64,000 nt of DNA from an uncultured Lachnospiraceae bacterium (GTDB taxonomy: Bacteria; Bacillota; Clostridia; Lachnospirales; Lachnospiraceae). The notes under the pieces were generated by a model. That model was not told the origin of the DNA, made no database searches, and worked only from the letters and a program-made list of their open reading frames with translations. The stretch spans positions 37,271 through 101,270 of the forward strand of contig CANREH010000001.1 in assembly GCA_947629585.1 (NCBI GenBank), read 5' to 3'. Position numbers and translations under genes: made by a program. Positions 37,402 through 47,000 of the stretch are shown here, piece after piece. Position 1 is the first letter of the stretch. Each line of letters begins with the position of its first letter.

Positions 37402-37450
37402 ATCATTTTATAGTACATAGTTTACTGCACGCAAACGGAGGATAGTATTT

Positions 37451-39064
37451 ATGCCAATGAAGTATGTTTTTGTAACGGGGGGCGTCGTTTCCGGCCTCGG
37501 CAAGGGAATTACGGCGGCTTCTCTCGGACGCCTTTTAAAGATGCGCGGCTACAATGTCACAATGCAGAAATTTGATCCTTATATCAATATCGATCCCGGC
37601 ACCATGAACCCAATCCAGCACGGCGAGGTATTTGTCACGGACGACGGTGCGGAAACCGATCTCGACCTCGGACATTATGAACGCTTTATTGACGAAAGCC
37701 TCACAAAGCGTTCCAATGTCACGACCGGAAAAGTTTACTGGTCTGTTTTAAATAAAGAACGGCGCGGCGATTTCGGCGGCGGGACCGTGCAGGTCATTCC
37801 CCATATTACCAACGAAATCAAGAGCCGTTTTTACCGCAATGACGGCAACAGCAGCATCCAGGTTGCCATTATCGAAGTCGGCGGGACCGCCGGGGATATC
37901 GAAAGCCAGCCTTTCCTTGAGTCCATCCGCCAGTTCCAGCACGATATCGGGCGCGAAAACGCCATTCTGATCCATGTCACCTTAGTTCCTTATCTCCACG
38001 CCTCCGGCGAAATGAAGACAAAACCGACGCAGGCAAGCGTCAAGGAGCTCCAGGGCATGGGCATCCAGCCGGATATCATCGTCTGCCGTACCGAAGTGCC
38101 GTTAGAGCCGGGCATTAAGGACAAGATTGCGCTGTTCTGCAACGTTCCAAGCAAAAATGTCATCCAGAACCTGGATGTAGACACTTTATACGAAGCGCCT
38201 CTTGCGATGGAAAAAGAACATCTTGCCGACATCGCCTGCGCCTGCCTTCACTTAGACTGCCCGGAACCGGATCTGAGAGAATGGGAAGACATGGTATATC
38301 ATCTCAAGCATCCGGAAAAGGAAGTCACTGTTGCGCTGGTCGGCAAATATACCGTCCTCCACGACGCTTATATCAGCGTAGTGGAAGCTTTAAAGCATGG
38401 CGCTGTCGCACACAACGCCTCTGTCAATATCAAATGGATTTCTTCCGAGGACGTGACGCAGGAAAATGTCGGAAGCCTGCTTTCCGACGTCAGCGGATTA
38501 CTTGTGCCAGGCGGCTTCGGTGACCGCGGCATTGACGGCATGATTATCTCCATCCAATATGCCCGTGAACATAACCTGCCGTTTCTGGGGCTCTGCCTGG
38601 GAATGCAGATGGCGATTGTCGAATTCGCCCGCCATATTGTCGGCTTTAACGACGCCCACAGTATCGAGCTTGATCCGGGGACAAACCATCCGGTGATCCA
38701 TTTAATGCCGGAACAGGACGGCATTGAGGACATCGGCGGCACGCTGCGCCTCGGCTCTTATCCGTGCGTCCTGGATAAAAACAGCAAGGCTTACCAGATT
38801 TACGGAAGCGAAACAATCCATGAACGCCACAGGCACCGCTATGAAGTCAACAACTATTACCGGAATGATTTAATCAAATACGGTCTGACGCTTTCCGGCC
38901 TCTCCCCGGACGGGAGGATCGTGGAAATGTGCGAGCTGCCAAATCACCCGTGGTTCATCGCCACGCAGGCACACCCGGAATTTAAGTCCCGCCCGAACCG
39001 CCCGCACCCGTTATTTAAAGGATTTATCGGCGCTGCATTAGATTTTCAGGCAAAAGAAGCATAA
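37451..39064 (+). CDS. pyrG: CTP synthase
   Basis: Aminates UTP to CTP using glutamine. The N-terminal synthetase domain has [14 protein letters not shown] (P-loop) and the C-terminal class I amidotransferase domain has the Cys nucleophile in GLCLGMQ and the His/Glu pair in [13 protein letters not shown] AHPEF. 537 aa is standard. GGAGG precedes ATG 37451. Its CTP feeds TagD, whose polymerase-type gene follows 12 bp downstream, a sensible functional pairing. Confidence 0.96.
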   Translation: MPMKYVFVTGGVVSGLGKGITAASLGRLLKMRGYNVTMQKFDPYINIDPGTMNPIQHGEVFVTDDGAETDLDLGHYERFIDESLTKRSNVTTGKVYWSVLNKERRGDFGGGTVQVIPHITNEIKSRFYRNDGNSSIQVAIIEVGGTAGDIESQPFLESIRQFQHDIGRENAILIHVTLVPYLHASGEMKTKPTQASVKELQGMGIQPDIIVCRTEVPLEPGIKDKIALFCNVPSKNVIQNLDVDTLYEAPLAMEKEHLADIACACLHLDCPEPDLREWEDMVYHLKHPEKEVTVALVGKYTVLHDAYISVVEALKHGAVAHNASVNIKWISSEDVTQENVGSLLSDVSGLLVPGGFGDRGIDGMIISIQYAREHNLPFLGLCLGMQMAIVEFARHIVGFNDAHSIELDPGTNHPVIHLMPEQDGIEDIGGTLRLGSYPCVLDKNSKAYQIYGSETIHERHRHRYEVNNYYRNDLIKYGLTLSGLSPDGRIVEMCELPNHPWFIATQAHPEFKSRPNRPHPLFKGFIGAALDFQAKEA

Positions 39065-39076
39065 AAAGGAGAAACT

Positions 39077-40291
39077 ATGTTTGGTGGATTAAAAAAGAAA
39101 CTCGGCTTAAAGGCATACAAATGGTTCTGCCATCGGACAAAACCGCAAAGAGACGTCATCATCTTTGAAAGCAACGGCGGGAATAACTATACCGGGAGCC
39201 CAAAAGCGATTTATGAAAAAATGGTCGATCTCGGCCTTGATAAAAACTACCGGATTTATTATGCAGTCAAAGATCCGAAGCACACGACAATCCCGGGGCG
39301 CGCCAAAAAGGTAAAATACAAATCCTCCGGTTATTTCTATGCGTTTTCGGTTGCGTCCATCTGGGTCAGCGACAGCCGCCTGTCCAATTCCATGATCAAA
39401 AAGGAAGGCGTCAGCTATATCCAGACCTGGCACGGCACGCCGCTAAAAAAGCTTGCTCTCGATATGGACGACGTCGCTATGGCAGGCAGCTCCAATATTT
39501 ACCGCTATAAAGCCAATTTTTTTGACAACACCCAGAAATGGGATTATCTTCTCTCCCAGAACCGCTACTCCAGCGAAATCTTCGGACGCTGCTTCGCTTT
39601 CCACAAAGATATGCTGGAAATCGGCTATCCGAGGAATGATGTCCTGTTCACCAAAAATAACAGCAGCGATATCCGCAATTTAAAGAAAAAGCTTGGGCTT
39701 CCGGAAAATAAGAAAATTATTTTATACGCCCCTACCTGGCGGGACAATGATTACTACGGCAAAGGAAACTATAAGTTTCAGTTAAAACTTGATTTCGATA
39801 AGCTTCGGGAAGAACTGTCCGACGAATATGTCGTCATTGTGAAATACCACTATCTTGTCAGCTCCGAAATCGACTGGTCTGTATACGACGGGTTTGTTTA
39901 TGATTTCGGGCGCGCCGACGATATCGCCGAGCTTTACCTGGTATCGGATATGATGATTACAGGCTATTCCTCTGTCATGTTCGATTACAGCCTGTTAAGG
40001 CGCCCGATGTTTTTCTACTGCTATGATTTAGAGGATTACCGGGACAACCTCCGGGGCTTTTACTTTGATTTTGAAGCGGAAGCCCCGGGACCGATTTCCC
40101 AGGATACCGAGACGCTGATCGCAGATATCAAAAACTATAAGCCGGAAGAGTATGCCGAAAAATATGAGGCGTACCACCAGAAATTCAACACCTTTGATGA
40201 TGGACACGCCTCAGAACAGGTAGTACGCCTGATTGAAAATATCGCAAACAACAGGCTGCCCGTGGAAGAAGAAACCTTACCGCAGGAATGA
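39077..40291 (+). CDS. CDP-glycerol glycerophosphotransferase (TagB/TagF family)
   Basis: Peripheral membrane GT-B enzyme moving glycerol phosphate from CDP-glycerol to a polymer or primer. Key motifs are QTWHGTPLKKL (catalytic His) and DMMITGYSSVMFDY near the C-terminus. At 404 aa it has the catalytic domain only, like TagB primases and short TagF forms, without the extra N-terminal region of long polymerases. It follows pyrG by 12 bp. Substrate could be glycerol or ribitol phosphate; tagD in the window favours glycerol. Confidence 0.88.
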   Translation: MFGGLKKKLGLKAYKWFCHRTKPQRDVIIFESNGGNNYTGSPKAIYEKMVDLGLDKNYRIYYAVKDPKHTTIPGRAKKVKYKSSGYFYAFSVASIWVSDSRLSNSMIKKEGVSYIQTWHGTPLKKLALDMDDVAMAGSSNIYRYKANFFDNTQKWDYLLSQNRYSSEIFGRCFAFHKDMLEIGYPRNDVLFTKNNSSDIRNLKKKLGLPENKKIILYAPTWRDNDYYGKGNYKFQLKLDFDKLREELSDEYVVIVKYHYLVSSEIDWSVYDGFVYDFGRADDIAELYLVSDMMITGYSSVMFDYSLLRRPMFFYCYDLEDYRDNLRGFYFDFEAEAPGPISQDTETLIADIKNYKPEEYAEKYEAYHQKFNTFDDGHASEQVVRLIENIANNRLPVEEETLPQE

Positions 40292-40301
40292 TGTTAGCTT
40301 T

Positions 40302-42962
40302 TTATCCTTTGCGAAAAGCAGAGGGATGATTCAGGTAAATTTTTACAATCAATCCATCCTCCCATTCCACTGTGCAGGGCTTTTCCTCTTCATGCGGCAG
40401 CGCCTCTATATAGGAAGCAAACCGCTGGAACGATATTTCCCTGTACAGAACCGCTGGCGAAGTATTGACAAAGAACCGACAGTTTTCTGAAAACGCCAGA
40501 GGAAACTCCGATTCCCCGCTTTCCGGCTCGACATAACTGTCAATACCGTATGCGCTGCGCGCTATACTTTTAACGGCGATATCCTGATACATTCCGTCAG
40601 ACACTTTTTTCCCGTTTCCCGCCTCGTATTCCGTCACCATGCCGTGGGAAAGATCCACCAGATAATACGCCCCAAAGCTGTCTTCAAAGCCTGCATAGCC
40701 TTTTCCCCATTTTGCCGGGGTTTTGGTCTGCCAAAGCACGCCGTTCTCCGTTCCCGTCTGCGCTGCCGTATCTGCATGAGGTCTGGAAAACAACAAACTC
40801 CTGCCGCAGAATGCCTCCGCAAAACGGCTCACAAGATCTGCCGCCTGTTCTGCGGAAATCTTATTTTCAGGAAGCTTCGAAGACACAAAGCCATAATTCT
40901 TTCTTACATACTGAACCAGCCTGCCTTCATCATAAGAAAAATCCAGCCGCAGCGTAATATCTTCATAGGATGTGCCGTTTGCTAAAAGATAATTTCCATT
41001 TGTCAAATGCCATACTCCTTTTTCTTCCAGCTCCTTTGATACCAGTTCCGGCATCACATCCTTCACCGCCTGTAAAATTCCTTTTTCCGGTTCTGTCTCC
41101 AGAATGTCTTCCTCGTCCACGGACGCAAGGCGGACAATGCTTGTATACATTTTTTCCGCTCCATTCTCTCCAATTCCCTGATACACTACCTGTCCTTTCT
41201 TTCTCTCAAATAGCTGTGAATACGCTCCTGGCAGGGTAATCATCGACTGCCCGTCTTCGGAAGACTCGGCAGAGACTGCAAACGGAACAATCTTTCCGCT
41301 TTCTTCCACCGTAAAAAAGCGGTAGGTCATATAATTGCCCAATTCCGGCGGCGACATCTGCCCCTGTCCCAGAGAAAAATCATCCTGTTTCCCATCCCCG
41401 TCATAGTCAGAAAGGACAAATTCCACATTTTCCGGATAGGCAGCCGCAGATTTCCCGGGAAAAGAAAGCTCATACTCGTCTAACAATGCCCCTTCTTCGG
41501 TATAAGCTGCCAGTACAAATGTCCCCTGATAAATCCCAAATTCATCCGGCTGCACATCCTTTTCCATCTTTTCCTCTTTCGTCTTTCCCCTTTCCGTCTT
41601 TCCCTTTTCTGCCTGCCCCTCTTTCGTCTTTTCCTCTTCTGCCGCTAAAAACAGTTTTAACTTACAGCCGTTGACCGTCGTTTCTCCCACAACAACCGCT
41701 TCCCGATAACGGCTTTTCTTCTGCTGCCCTTCCAAAACAGATTCCTCCTGCCATCCGTCTTTCGGAAGCGTATTGTTTCTTTCCCCATGCACATTTCCAT
41801 TCGTCAGACAGACAACTCCTGCCGCACAGACAAGAATCCCTGCAAGAATCCTGATTCCTTTTTTATTTTTCTGAAACCTCATAATATTCTTCACCCTTCT
41901 TCTCGTTCCCGTTTCACCAAACGCCAGTATCCCCATTGACAAATTTCTTTGATTTAATGCAAAGCTCAGCAAAAGGCTGCTGTACCTTTTTCTAATATCT
42001 TCCTCCGACGATTCCAAAACATGCTCATCACAGCTCATCTCCATATCCTGCCCCATGCTAAAAAAGCAGAGCCATACCAGCGGATCAAACCAGTACACAG
42101 CCGCCAGAAGAAATGCGGCAGGCTTTATCAGGTAATCCCTCCGCCTGATGTGGTACTGTTCATGCCTTAAAATACATTCCCGTTCTTCCTCCTTCAATCG
42201 GAAAGGAATATAAATGCGCGGATGCAGCAGCCCCATGACAAACGGCGATCGGATTTGATCACACTCATAAACCACGCCCCTGTAAAGAACCGCCTTCTCA
42301 AGCCGTTTCCTCATCCTGATAACCAGGCACAGATTCCATAAAAGAACTGCTGCCATTCCTACAGCCCATACAACCGCCGCCATCTTCTGCAGAACAGTCC
42401 TGTCATATTCGTCGTCCGCTCCCAAAAACAGAAAAACATCCGGCATTCCCTGTCTGTCATTCTCCATGCTGTCACTTCCCGTACTGTCATTTCCCATGCT
42501 TTCATTGCCAGAATTTCCATATCCCGCATCCAGCCCCGGAGCTTTCCTGCCTTTTTGATCCTGCGCCGCCTGCTTCTGCCCATTTTCTTTTCGGTTATCC
42601 TGCAGTGCAGCCTGGGTAAAATAACTATCATCTGACGAATCCTTTCCTCCCAATGCATTCCCTGCCGCTTCCTGCTGCCTGATCCGCTCATTTTCATCGG
42701 CCGTCTCTCTCCCTCCGCCGCCAAGCAGCCCCTCCATTGAAACAATCCCGCGGCTGTACTCCCCAAATAAATTGTAAATACTGAGCGGGGAAGAAAGCAG
42801 GACGGGACAGATCAGGCGGATACCCACAATCAGCCACAGATAATAAGCATATCTTTTAGGCAGGCAGCCCATACATCCCCTGAGAAGAAACACTGCCGCC
42901 ATAACAGGGACTGCCGTAACTGCCATATTCAAAACCTGCAAAAATATTTTAACTAATTCCAT
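40302..42962 (-). CDS. BlaR1-family M56 sensor metallopeptidase
   Basis: Membrane-bound zinc peptidase that in BlaR1/MecR1 systems inactivates the BlaI repressor after sensing a wall-active agent. The N-terminal membrane helices flank a gluzincin site, HEQYH in ILRHEQYHIRRRDY; a further helix near residue 370 precedes a long outer domain of about 480 residues. That domain has no SXXK or KTG penicillin-binding motifs and includes a Lys/Glu repeat (KGKTERGKTKEEK), so the signal is probably not beta-lactam acylation. Length 886 aa exceeds BlaR1 (about 600). Paired with the BlaI-type gene 6 bp upstream. Confidence 0.85.
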   Translation of the reverse strand: MELVKIFLQVLNMAVTAVPVMAAVFLLRGCMGCLPKRYAYYLWLIVGIRLICPVLLSSPLSIYNLFGEYSRGIVSMEGLLGGGGRETADENERIRQQEAAGNALGGKDSSDDSYFTQAALQDNRKENGQKQAAQDQKGRKAPGLDAGYGNSGNESMGNDSTGSDSMENDRQGMPDVFLFLGADDEYDRTVLQKMAAVVWAVGMAAVLLWNLCLVIRMRKRLEKAVLYRGVVYECDQIRSPFVMGLLHPRIYIPFRLKEEERECILRHEQYHIRRRDYLIKPAAFLLAAVYWFDPLVWLCFFSMGQDMEMSCDEHVLESSEEDIRKRYSSLLLSFALNQRNLSMGILAFGETGTRRRVKNIMRFQKNKKGIRILAGILVCAAGVVCLTNGNVHGERNNTLPKDGWQEESVLEGQQKKSRYREAVVVGETTVNGCKLKLFLAAEEEKTKEGQAEKGKTERGKTKEEKMEKDVQPDEFGIYQGTFVLAAYTEEGALLDEYELSFPGKSAAAYPENVEFVLSDYDGDGKQDDFSLGQGQMSPPELGNYMTYRFFTVEESGKIVPFAVSAESSEDGQSMITLPGAYSQLFERKKGQVVYQGIGENGAEKMYTSIVRLASVDEEDILETEPEKGILQAVKDVMPELVSKELEEKGVWHLTNGNYLLANGTSYEDITLRLDFSYDEGRLVQYVRKNYGFVSSKLPENKISAEQAADLVSRFAEAFCGRSLLFSRPHADTAAQTGTENGVLWQTKTPAKWGKGYAGFEDSFGAYYLVDLSHGMVTEYEAGNGKKVSDGMYQDIAVKSIARSAYGIDSYVEPESGESEFPLAFSENCRFFVNTSPAVLYREISFQRFASYIEALPHEEEKPCTVEWEDGLIVKIYLNHPSAFRKG

Positions 42963-42968
42963 ACCAGC

Positions 42969-43328
42969 CTACCCCCTATGTTCATTAATCAACGCAATGA
43001 TCTTTTCCGCCTCCTTTTCTGATATTTTCTTTTCCCCCAGAAAAGCAGTCAGAAATTGCGGCAGAGAGCCGCCAAACGTCCTCTCCACAAAATATTCCGA
43101 CTCGTCAGCCTGCACCCTGTCCTTTTCAATCAAAACAGAAACTGTTGCATTCTCATTCTTAAGATATCCCTTCTCACAAAGCTTCCGAAGCGTCGTATAA
43201 GTCGTCGATTTCTTCCAGCCAAGAATCTTAAGGCACAGCTTTACCAGCTCCCCGGAATTGATCGGGGCATACTCCCAGACAATCAGCATAAAACGATAAT
43301 CACTGTCACATAACTTTAAATAATCCAT
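42969..43328 (-). CDS. BlaI/MecI-family repressor
   Basis: 119-aa winged-helix repressor (INSGELVKLCLKILGWKKSTTYTTLRKLCEKGYL). Such repressors are cleaved or released when the partner M56 peptidase is activated. It is the first full gene of the unit; an operator-like dyad lies on its promoter (43404-43466). A weakly placed ribosome site AAAGGAG is followed by ATG 43328. The leader ORF stops within 20 nt of this start, so coupled translation is possible. Confidence 0.9.
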   Translation of the reverse strand: MDYLKLCDSDYRFMLIVWEYAPINSGELVKLCLKILGWKKSTTYTTLRKLCEKGYLKNENATVSVLIEKDRVQADESEYFVERTFGGSLPQFLTAFLGEKKISEKEAEKIIALINEHRG

Positions 43329-43344
43329 TTTCCTTCTCCTTTCA

Positions 43345-43422
43345 TCATCTCCGATTCCCTGCAGTGAACCTGCCGTCTCTTACTTCTCCCTGCCATAAAA
43401 AGCAAATCAGGTTTATTATCAT
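43345..43422 (-). CDS. candidate 25-residue leader peptide ahead of blaI
   Basis: ATG 43422 follows a perfect AAGGAGG by only 3 nt and opens a 25-codon ORF (MIINLICFLWQGEV...AGNRR) that ends just before the repressor gene's ribosome site. Its ribosome site lies in the loop of the operator dyad (TAGAC/GTCTA inner stem). Short spacing and absence of a family make translation uncertain; it may be an upstream control ORF. Confidence 0.45.
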   Translation of the reverse strand: MIINLICFLWQGEVRDGRFTAGNRR

Positions 43423-43471
43423 AGACCTCCTTTCTTAGGCATAGTCTACAACAATAAACCTGATTTGTCAA
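43404..43471 (-). promoter_or_regulatory. promoter and operator dyad of the BlaI/BlaR-type unit
   Basis: Minus strand TTGACA (43466-43471) and TAGACT (43443-43448), 17-bp spacing. Overlapping it, AAATCAGGTTTATT (43404-43417) and its exact complement (43453-43466) form the outer arms, and TAGAC/GTCTA (43423-43426 region and 43444-43448) the inner arms, of a 63-bp inverted repeat. A BlaI-type dimer could bind here to autoregulate; alternatively the RNA half forms a hairpin. The rest of the gap to 43633 holds nothing recognisable. Confidence 0.65.
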
Positions 43472-43633
43472 GAACAATTTCATTAAACTGCATCAGTTGC
43501 ATCAGTCTCTTAACATACCGCTTTTCAACAGCCACACGGCACTTATTCTCCCGAGGAATCCCATACCCGAATGAACTTATCTTATAATTTCCTTTTACTT
43601 ATGACATAAAAGCAGAAAACTTGCCTGACAAAA

Positions 43634-43960
43634 TTAAATTCCCTCTGTATTCATAACATCCGAGCGGATAATCTGCTGTACTTCTTCCTGCGTTTTATCC
43701 ATAATGTCAGCAATAAAATCTAACCCACAGTCTTTTTTGTACATATTTAAAATGAGAACCCTTTCTTTCCTGGCTTCCCCACGGGCTTCTCCACGAGCTT
43801 CCCCACGGGCTTCTCCCCTTGCCTCTCCACGGGCTTCCCCGACAGCTATGCCTTCCTCAAATTTTTCCTCTCCATACACCTTTTTTTCCATCTCTTCATC
43901 GTAAACTCCTAATAACATGCTGATTACCTCCGTTTCATTGCTTAATAGAAATTCCTTCAA
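43634..43960 (-). pseudogene. remnant of Rpn/PD-(D/E)XK nuclease-transposase family gene
   Basis: Only the C-terminal part remains (about 108 aa): a segment ending MLLGVYDEEMEKKVYGEEKF, a GEAR tetrapeptide repeated about six times, then the usual C-terminal tail (LDFAIADIM-like FIADIMDKTQEEVQQII). The PD-(D/E)XK catalytic part is missing and the frame is closed by TAA about 40 nt upstream; the apparent start is TTG without a ribosome site. Full-length relatives are about 280-300 aa. It marks a decayed mobile-type gene between the BlaR unit and nifJ. Confidence 0.72.
43772..43843 (-). repeat. 12-bp in-frame tandem repeat (GEAR codons)
   Basis: About six copies of a 12-bp unit encoding Gly-Glu-Ala-Arg (consensus GGAGAAGCCCGT) inside the nuclease-family remnant, with silent differences between units. 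Such arrays are length-variable by slippage and multiply lie in this family's C-terminus. Confidence 0.8.
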
Positions 43961-44018
43961 TACACTGGCTTCAATATAACCTAAGCATTAAAAATTTTCA
44001 AGCAAAGAACAAAGGAAC

Positions 44019-44057
44019 AAAAAAACTCCCCTACCGCAAAAGATACAATAGGGGAGT
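44019..44057 (-). terminator. nifJ terminator
   Basis: ACTCCCCTA/TAGGGGAGT 9-bp stem on the minus strand followed by seven T, just after the nifJ stop. Confidence 0.88.
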
Positions 44058-44080
44058 AATACGCTACAATATGATATTAA

Positions 44081-47000
44081 TTATTTCGCAGCTCTTTCTG
44101 CAAGTGCCTGATACTTGGCTTTTGCATCAGCCTCAGCCTTAGCAAACAGCCTTTCAGCTCTTTCAGGATTTGTTCTGGAAAGTCTGTTATAACGAACTTC
44201 TGTCTTAATGAATTCCTGATAATCTGCCGTCGGCTCTTTAGAATCTAAGGTAAGAGGATTCTTTCCTTCCTCAGCCAGTGCAGGATTGAAGCGGAACAGA
44301 TGCCAGTAACCAGCCTGTACAGCCTTCTTCTCTTCTGACTGCGCATTCTTCATACCGCCCTTGATACCGTGGTTAATACATGGAGCATAAGCGATAATCA
44401 AAGATGGACCAGGGAATGCCTCTGCTTCTGCGATTGCCTTTACGCACTGTGCATAATCAGCGCCCATTGCAATCTGAGCTACATAGATATAACCATAGCT
44501 CATTGCGATTGCAGCCAAATCCTTCTTCTTTACTTCCTTACCTGCTGCCGCAAACTGCGCAATTGCGCCTGTCGGGGTAGCTTTGGAGGACTGACCGCCT
44601 GTATTGGAATAAACTTCGGTATCGAATACCATGATATTGACATCCTTGCCGCTTGCAAGCACATGATCAACACCGCCGTAACCAATATCGTAAGCCCATC
44701 CGTCACCACCGAAAATCCACTGGGATTTCTTTGCAGCAAAATCTTTATTGTCAAGGATGTACTTCTTTTCTTCGCAGTCACATCCACAGCCCTGCAATGC
44801 AGCAATCAGCGCTTTGGTAGCTGCTGCATTTTCACCGCTGTTGTTCTGTGTTGCAAGATAATCCTCCAACGCTTTCTTAACATCATCCTTGTCAGCTTTT
44901 GCAAGCAATGCTTCTGCAGCTTCAATAACCCTCTGCCTTAAAGCATTCTGTCCAAGACTCATACCAAAGCCAAACTCAGCATTGTCTTCAAACAGGGAGT
45001 TTGCCCATGCAGGACCTTTGCCTTCTTTATTGACTGTATATGGAGATGCCGGTGAAGAACCGCCCCAGATACTGGAGCATCCTGTTGCATTCGCAATATA
45101 CATTCTGTCACCAAACAACTGTGTTACTAACTTCGCATATGGTGTCTCACCGCAGCCGCCGCAGGCGCCGGAGAATTCAAGCAATGGCTGCTTGAACTGG
45201 CTGCCCTTTGGAGTTGTCTCGGCAAATTTCGCCAATACATCAGCAGGAGCTTCCTTAGTTACACCATAGTCAAACAGCTTCTGAGCCTCTAACTGGCTTT
45301 CAAGACCCTTCATGACAAGAGCTTTCTCACCCTTGCGTCCTGGGCAGACATTTGCACAGGAACCGCATCCGGTACAGTCAAGTACAGAAATAGATACTGC
45401 AAATTTCTTGCCTGGCATACCTGTCATATCTACAAACTTATCGCTTGGAGCTTCTGCTGCCTGAGCCTCATCCAAAACAACCGGACGAACGCATGCATGA
45501 GGGCATACTAAAGAACAGAAGTTACACTGGATACAAGCTTCCGGATTCCATTCAGGAACATCTACGGCAACGCCGCGCTTCTCATAAGCTGCAGATCCCA
45601 TTGGAAGCGTACCGTCTGCATACTCATATAATGCAGATACCGGCAGGCTGTTGCCTGTCTGGGAATTGATATAGTTCTGTACTTTATTAACATAATCAAC
45701 GGTTTCTTTTCTATCGCCGGAAACAGTAACCTCTAAGCTTTCTGCTTCGGCATTTGCCCATGACTCCGGAATGTCAATCTTTACATAGCTCTTTGCTCCA
45801 GCATCAATAGCGTCATGGTTCATCTTAACAACATCGTCACCCTTCTTCGAGTAAGACGCTGTTGCAGCGTCCTTCATGTACTTAATCGCATCCTCTTCCG
45901 GAATAATCTTGGAAATGGAGAAGAATGCTGACTGAAGGATTGTATTGATACGTCCGCCAAGACCGATTTCTTTTCCTAACTTAAAGCCATCAATCGTATA
46001 GAAATTGATCTTATGATCGTACATATATTTCTTTACCTGTCCCGGTAAATGCTTCTCTAATTCTTCCGGTGTCCAGGAGCAGTTCAATAAGAAAGAACCG
46101 CCATCCTTCAAATCCTGTACCATATTGTACTTACGGATGTAAGCAGGCATATGACAGGCAACAAAATCTGCCTTATTAATCAGGTAGGTGGACTTGATCG
46201 GATCATCACCAAAACGCAAGTGGGAAATCGTAACGCCGCCGGATTTCTTAGAGTCATAATCAAAGTATGCCTGTGCATATTTATCTGTATGATCACCAAT
46301 GATCTTAATAGAGTTCTTATTAGCGCCTACGGTACCATCCGCGCCAAGACCCCAGAACTTACAGCTTGTAATAGATTCCGGAGCAGTAATCGGGCTTTCT
46401 CCTCTTTCCAGGGAAAGATTCGTAACATCATCCGTAATGCTTAAGGTAAATTCTTTCTTGGTTGTATTATTATAAGTGGCAATAATATCAGCAGGAACAA
46501 CGTCTTTCGATCCTAAGCCGTAACGTCCGCCAAAGACAGGCACATCTTTGAACTCAGAATCTTTAATTGCTGCCATAACATCAAGGCAGAGAGGCTCTGC
46601 AATAGCACCCTTTGACTTTGCACGGTCAAGAACATAAATCTGCTTTACGCTCTTTGGCATAGCTTCCAGCAGATGCTTCTGGCTGAATGGACGGAACAGA
46701 CGAACCTTGATAAGACCAACTTTCTCGCCCTTTGCTGTCAGATAATCTACAGTTTCCTCAATTGTCTCGCAGACAGAACCCATCGCTACAATGACCTTTT
46801 CTGCATCCGGAGCGCCATAGTAATTAAACAGCTTGTAGTTTGTTCCAATCTTGGCATTCACCTTGTCCATATATTCCTGTGCAAGCTCTGGAACTGCATC
46901 ATAATATTTGTTGCAGGCTTCTGTTGCCTGGAAGAAAATATCAGGGTTCTGTGCAGTACCTCTCTGAACTGGATGTTCCGGATTCAAAGCTCTCTTACGG

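Noticed and set aside
43772..43843. Repeat array as CRISPR
   Set aside because: Units are 12 bp, adjacent, in frame and without spacers; it is a coding repeat.
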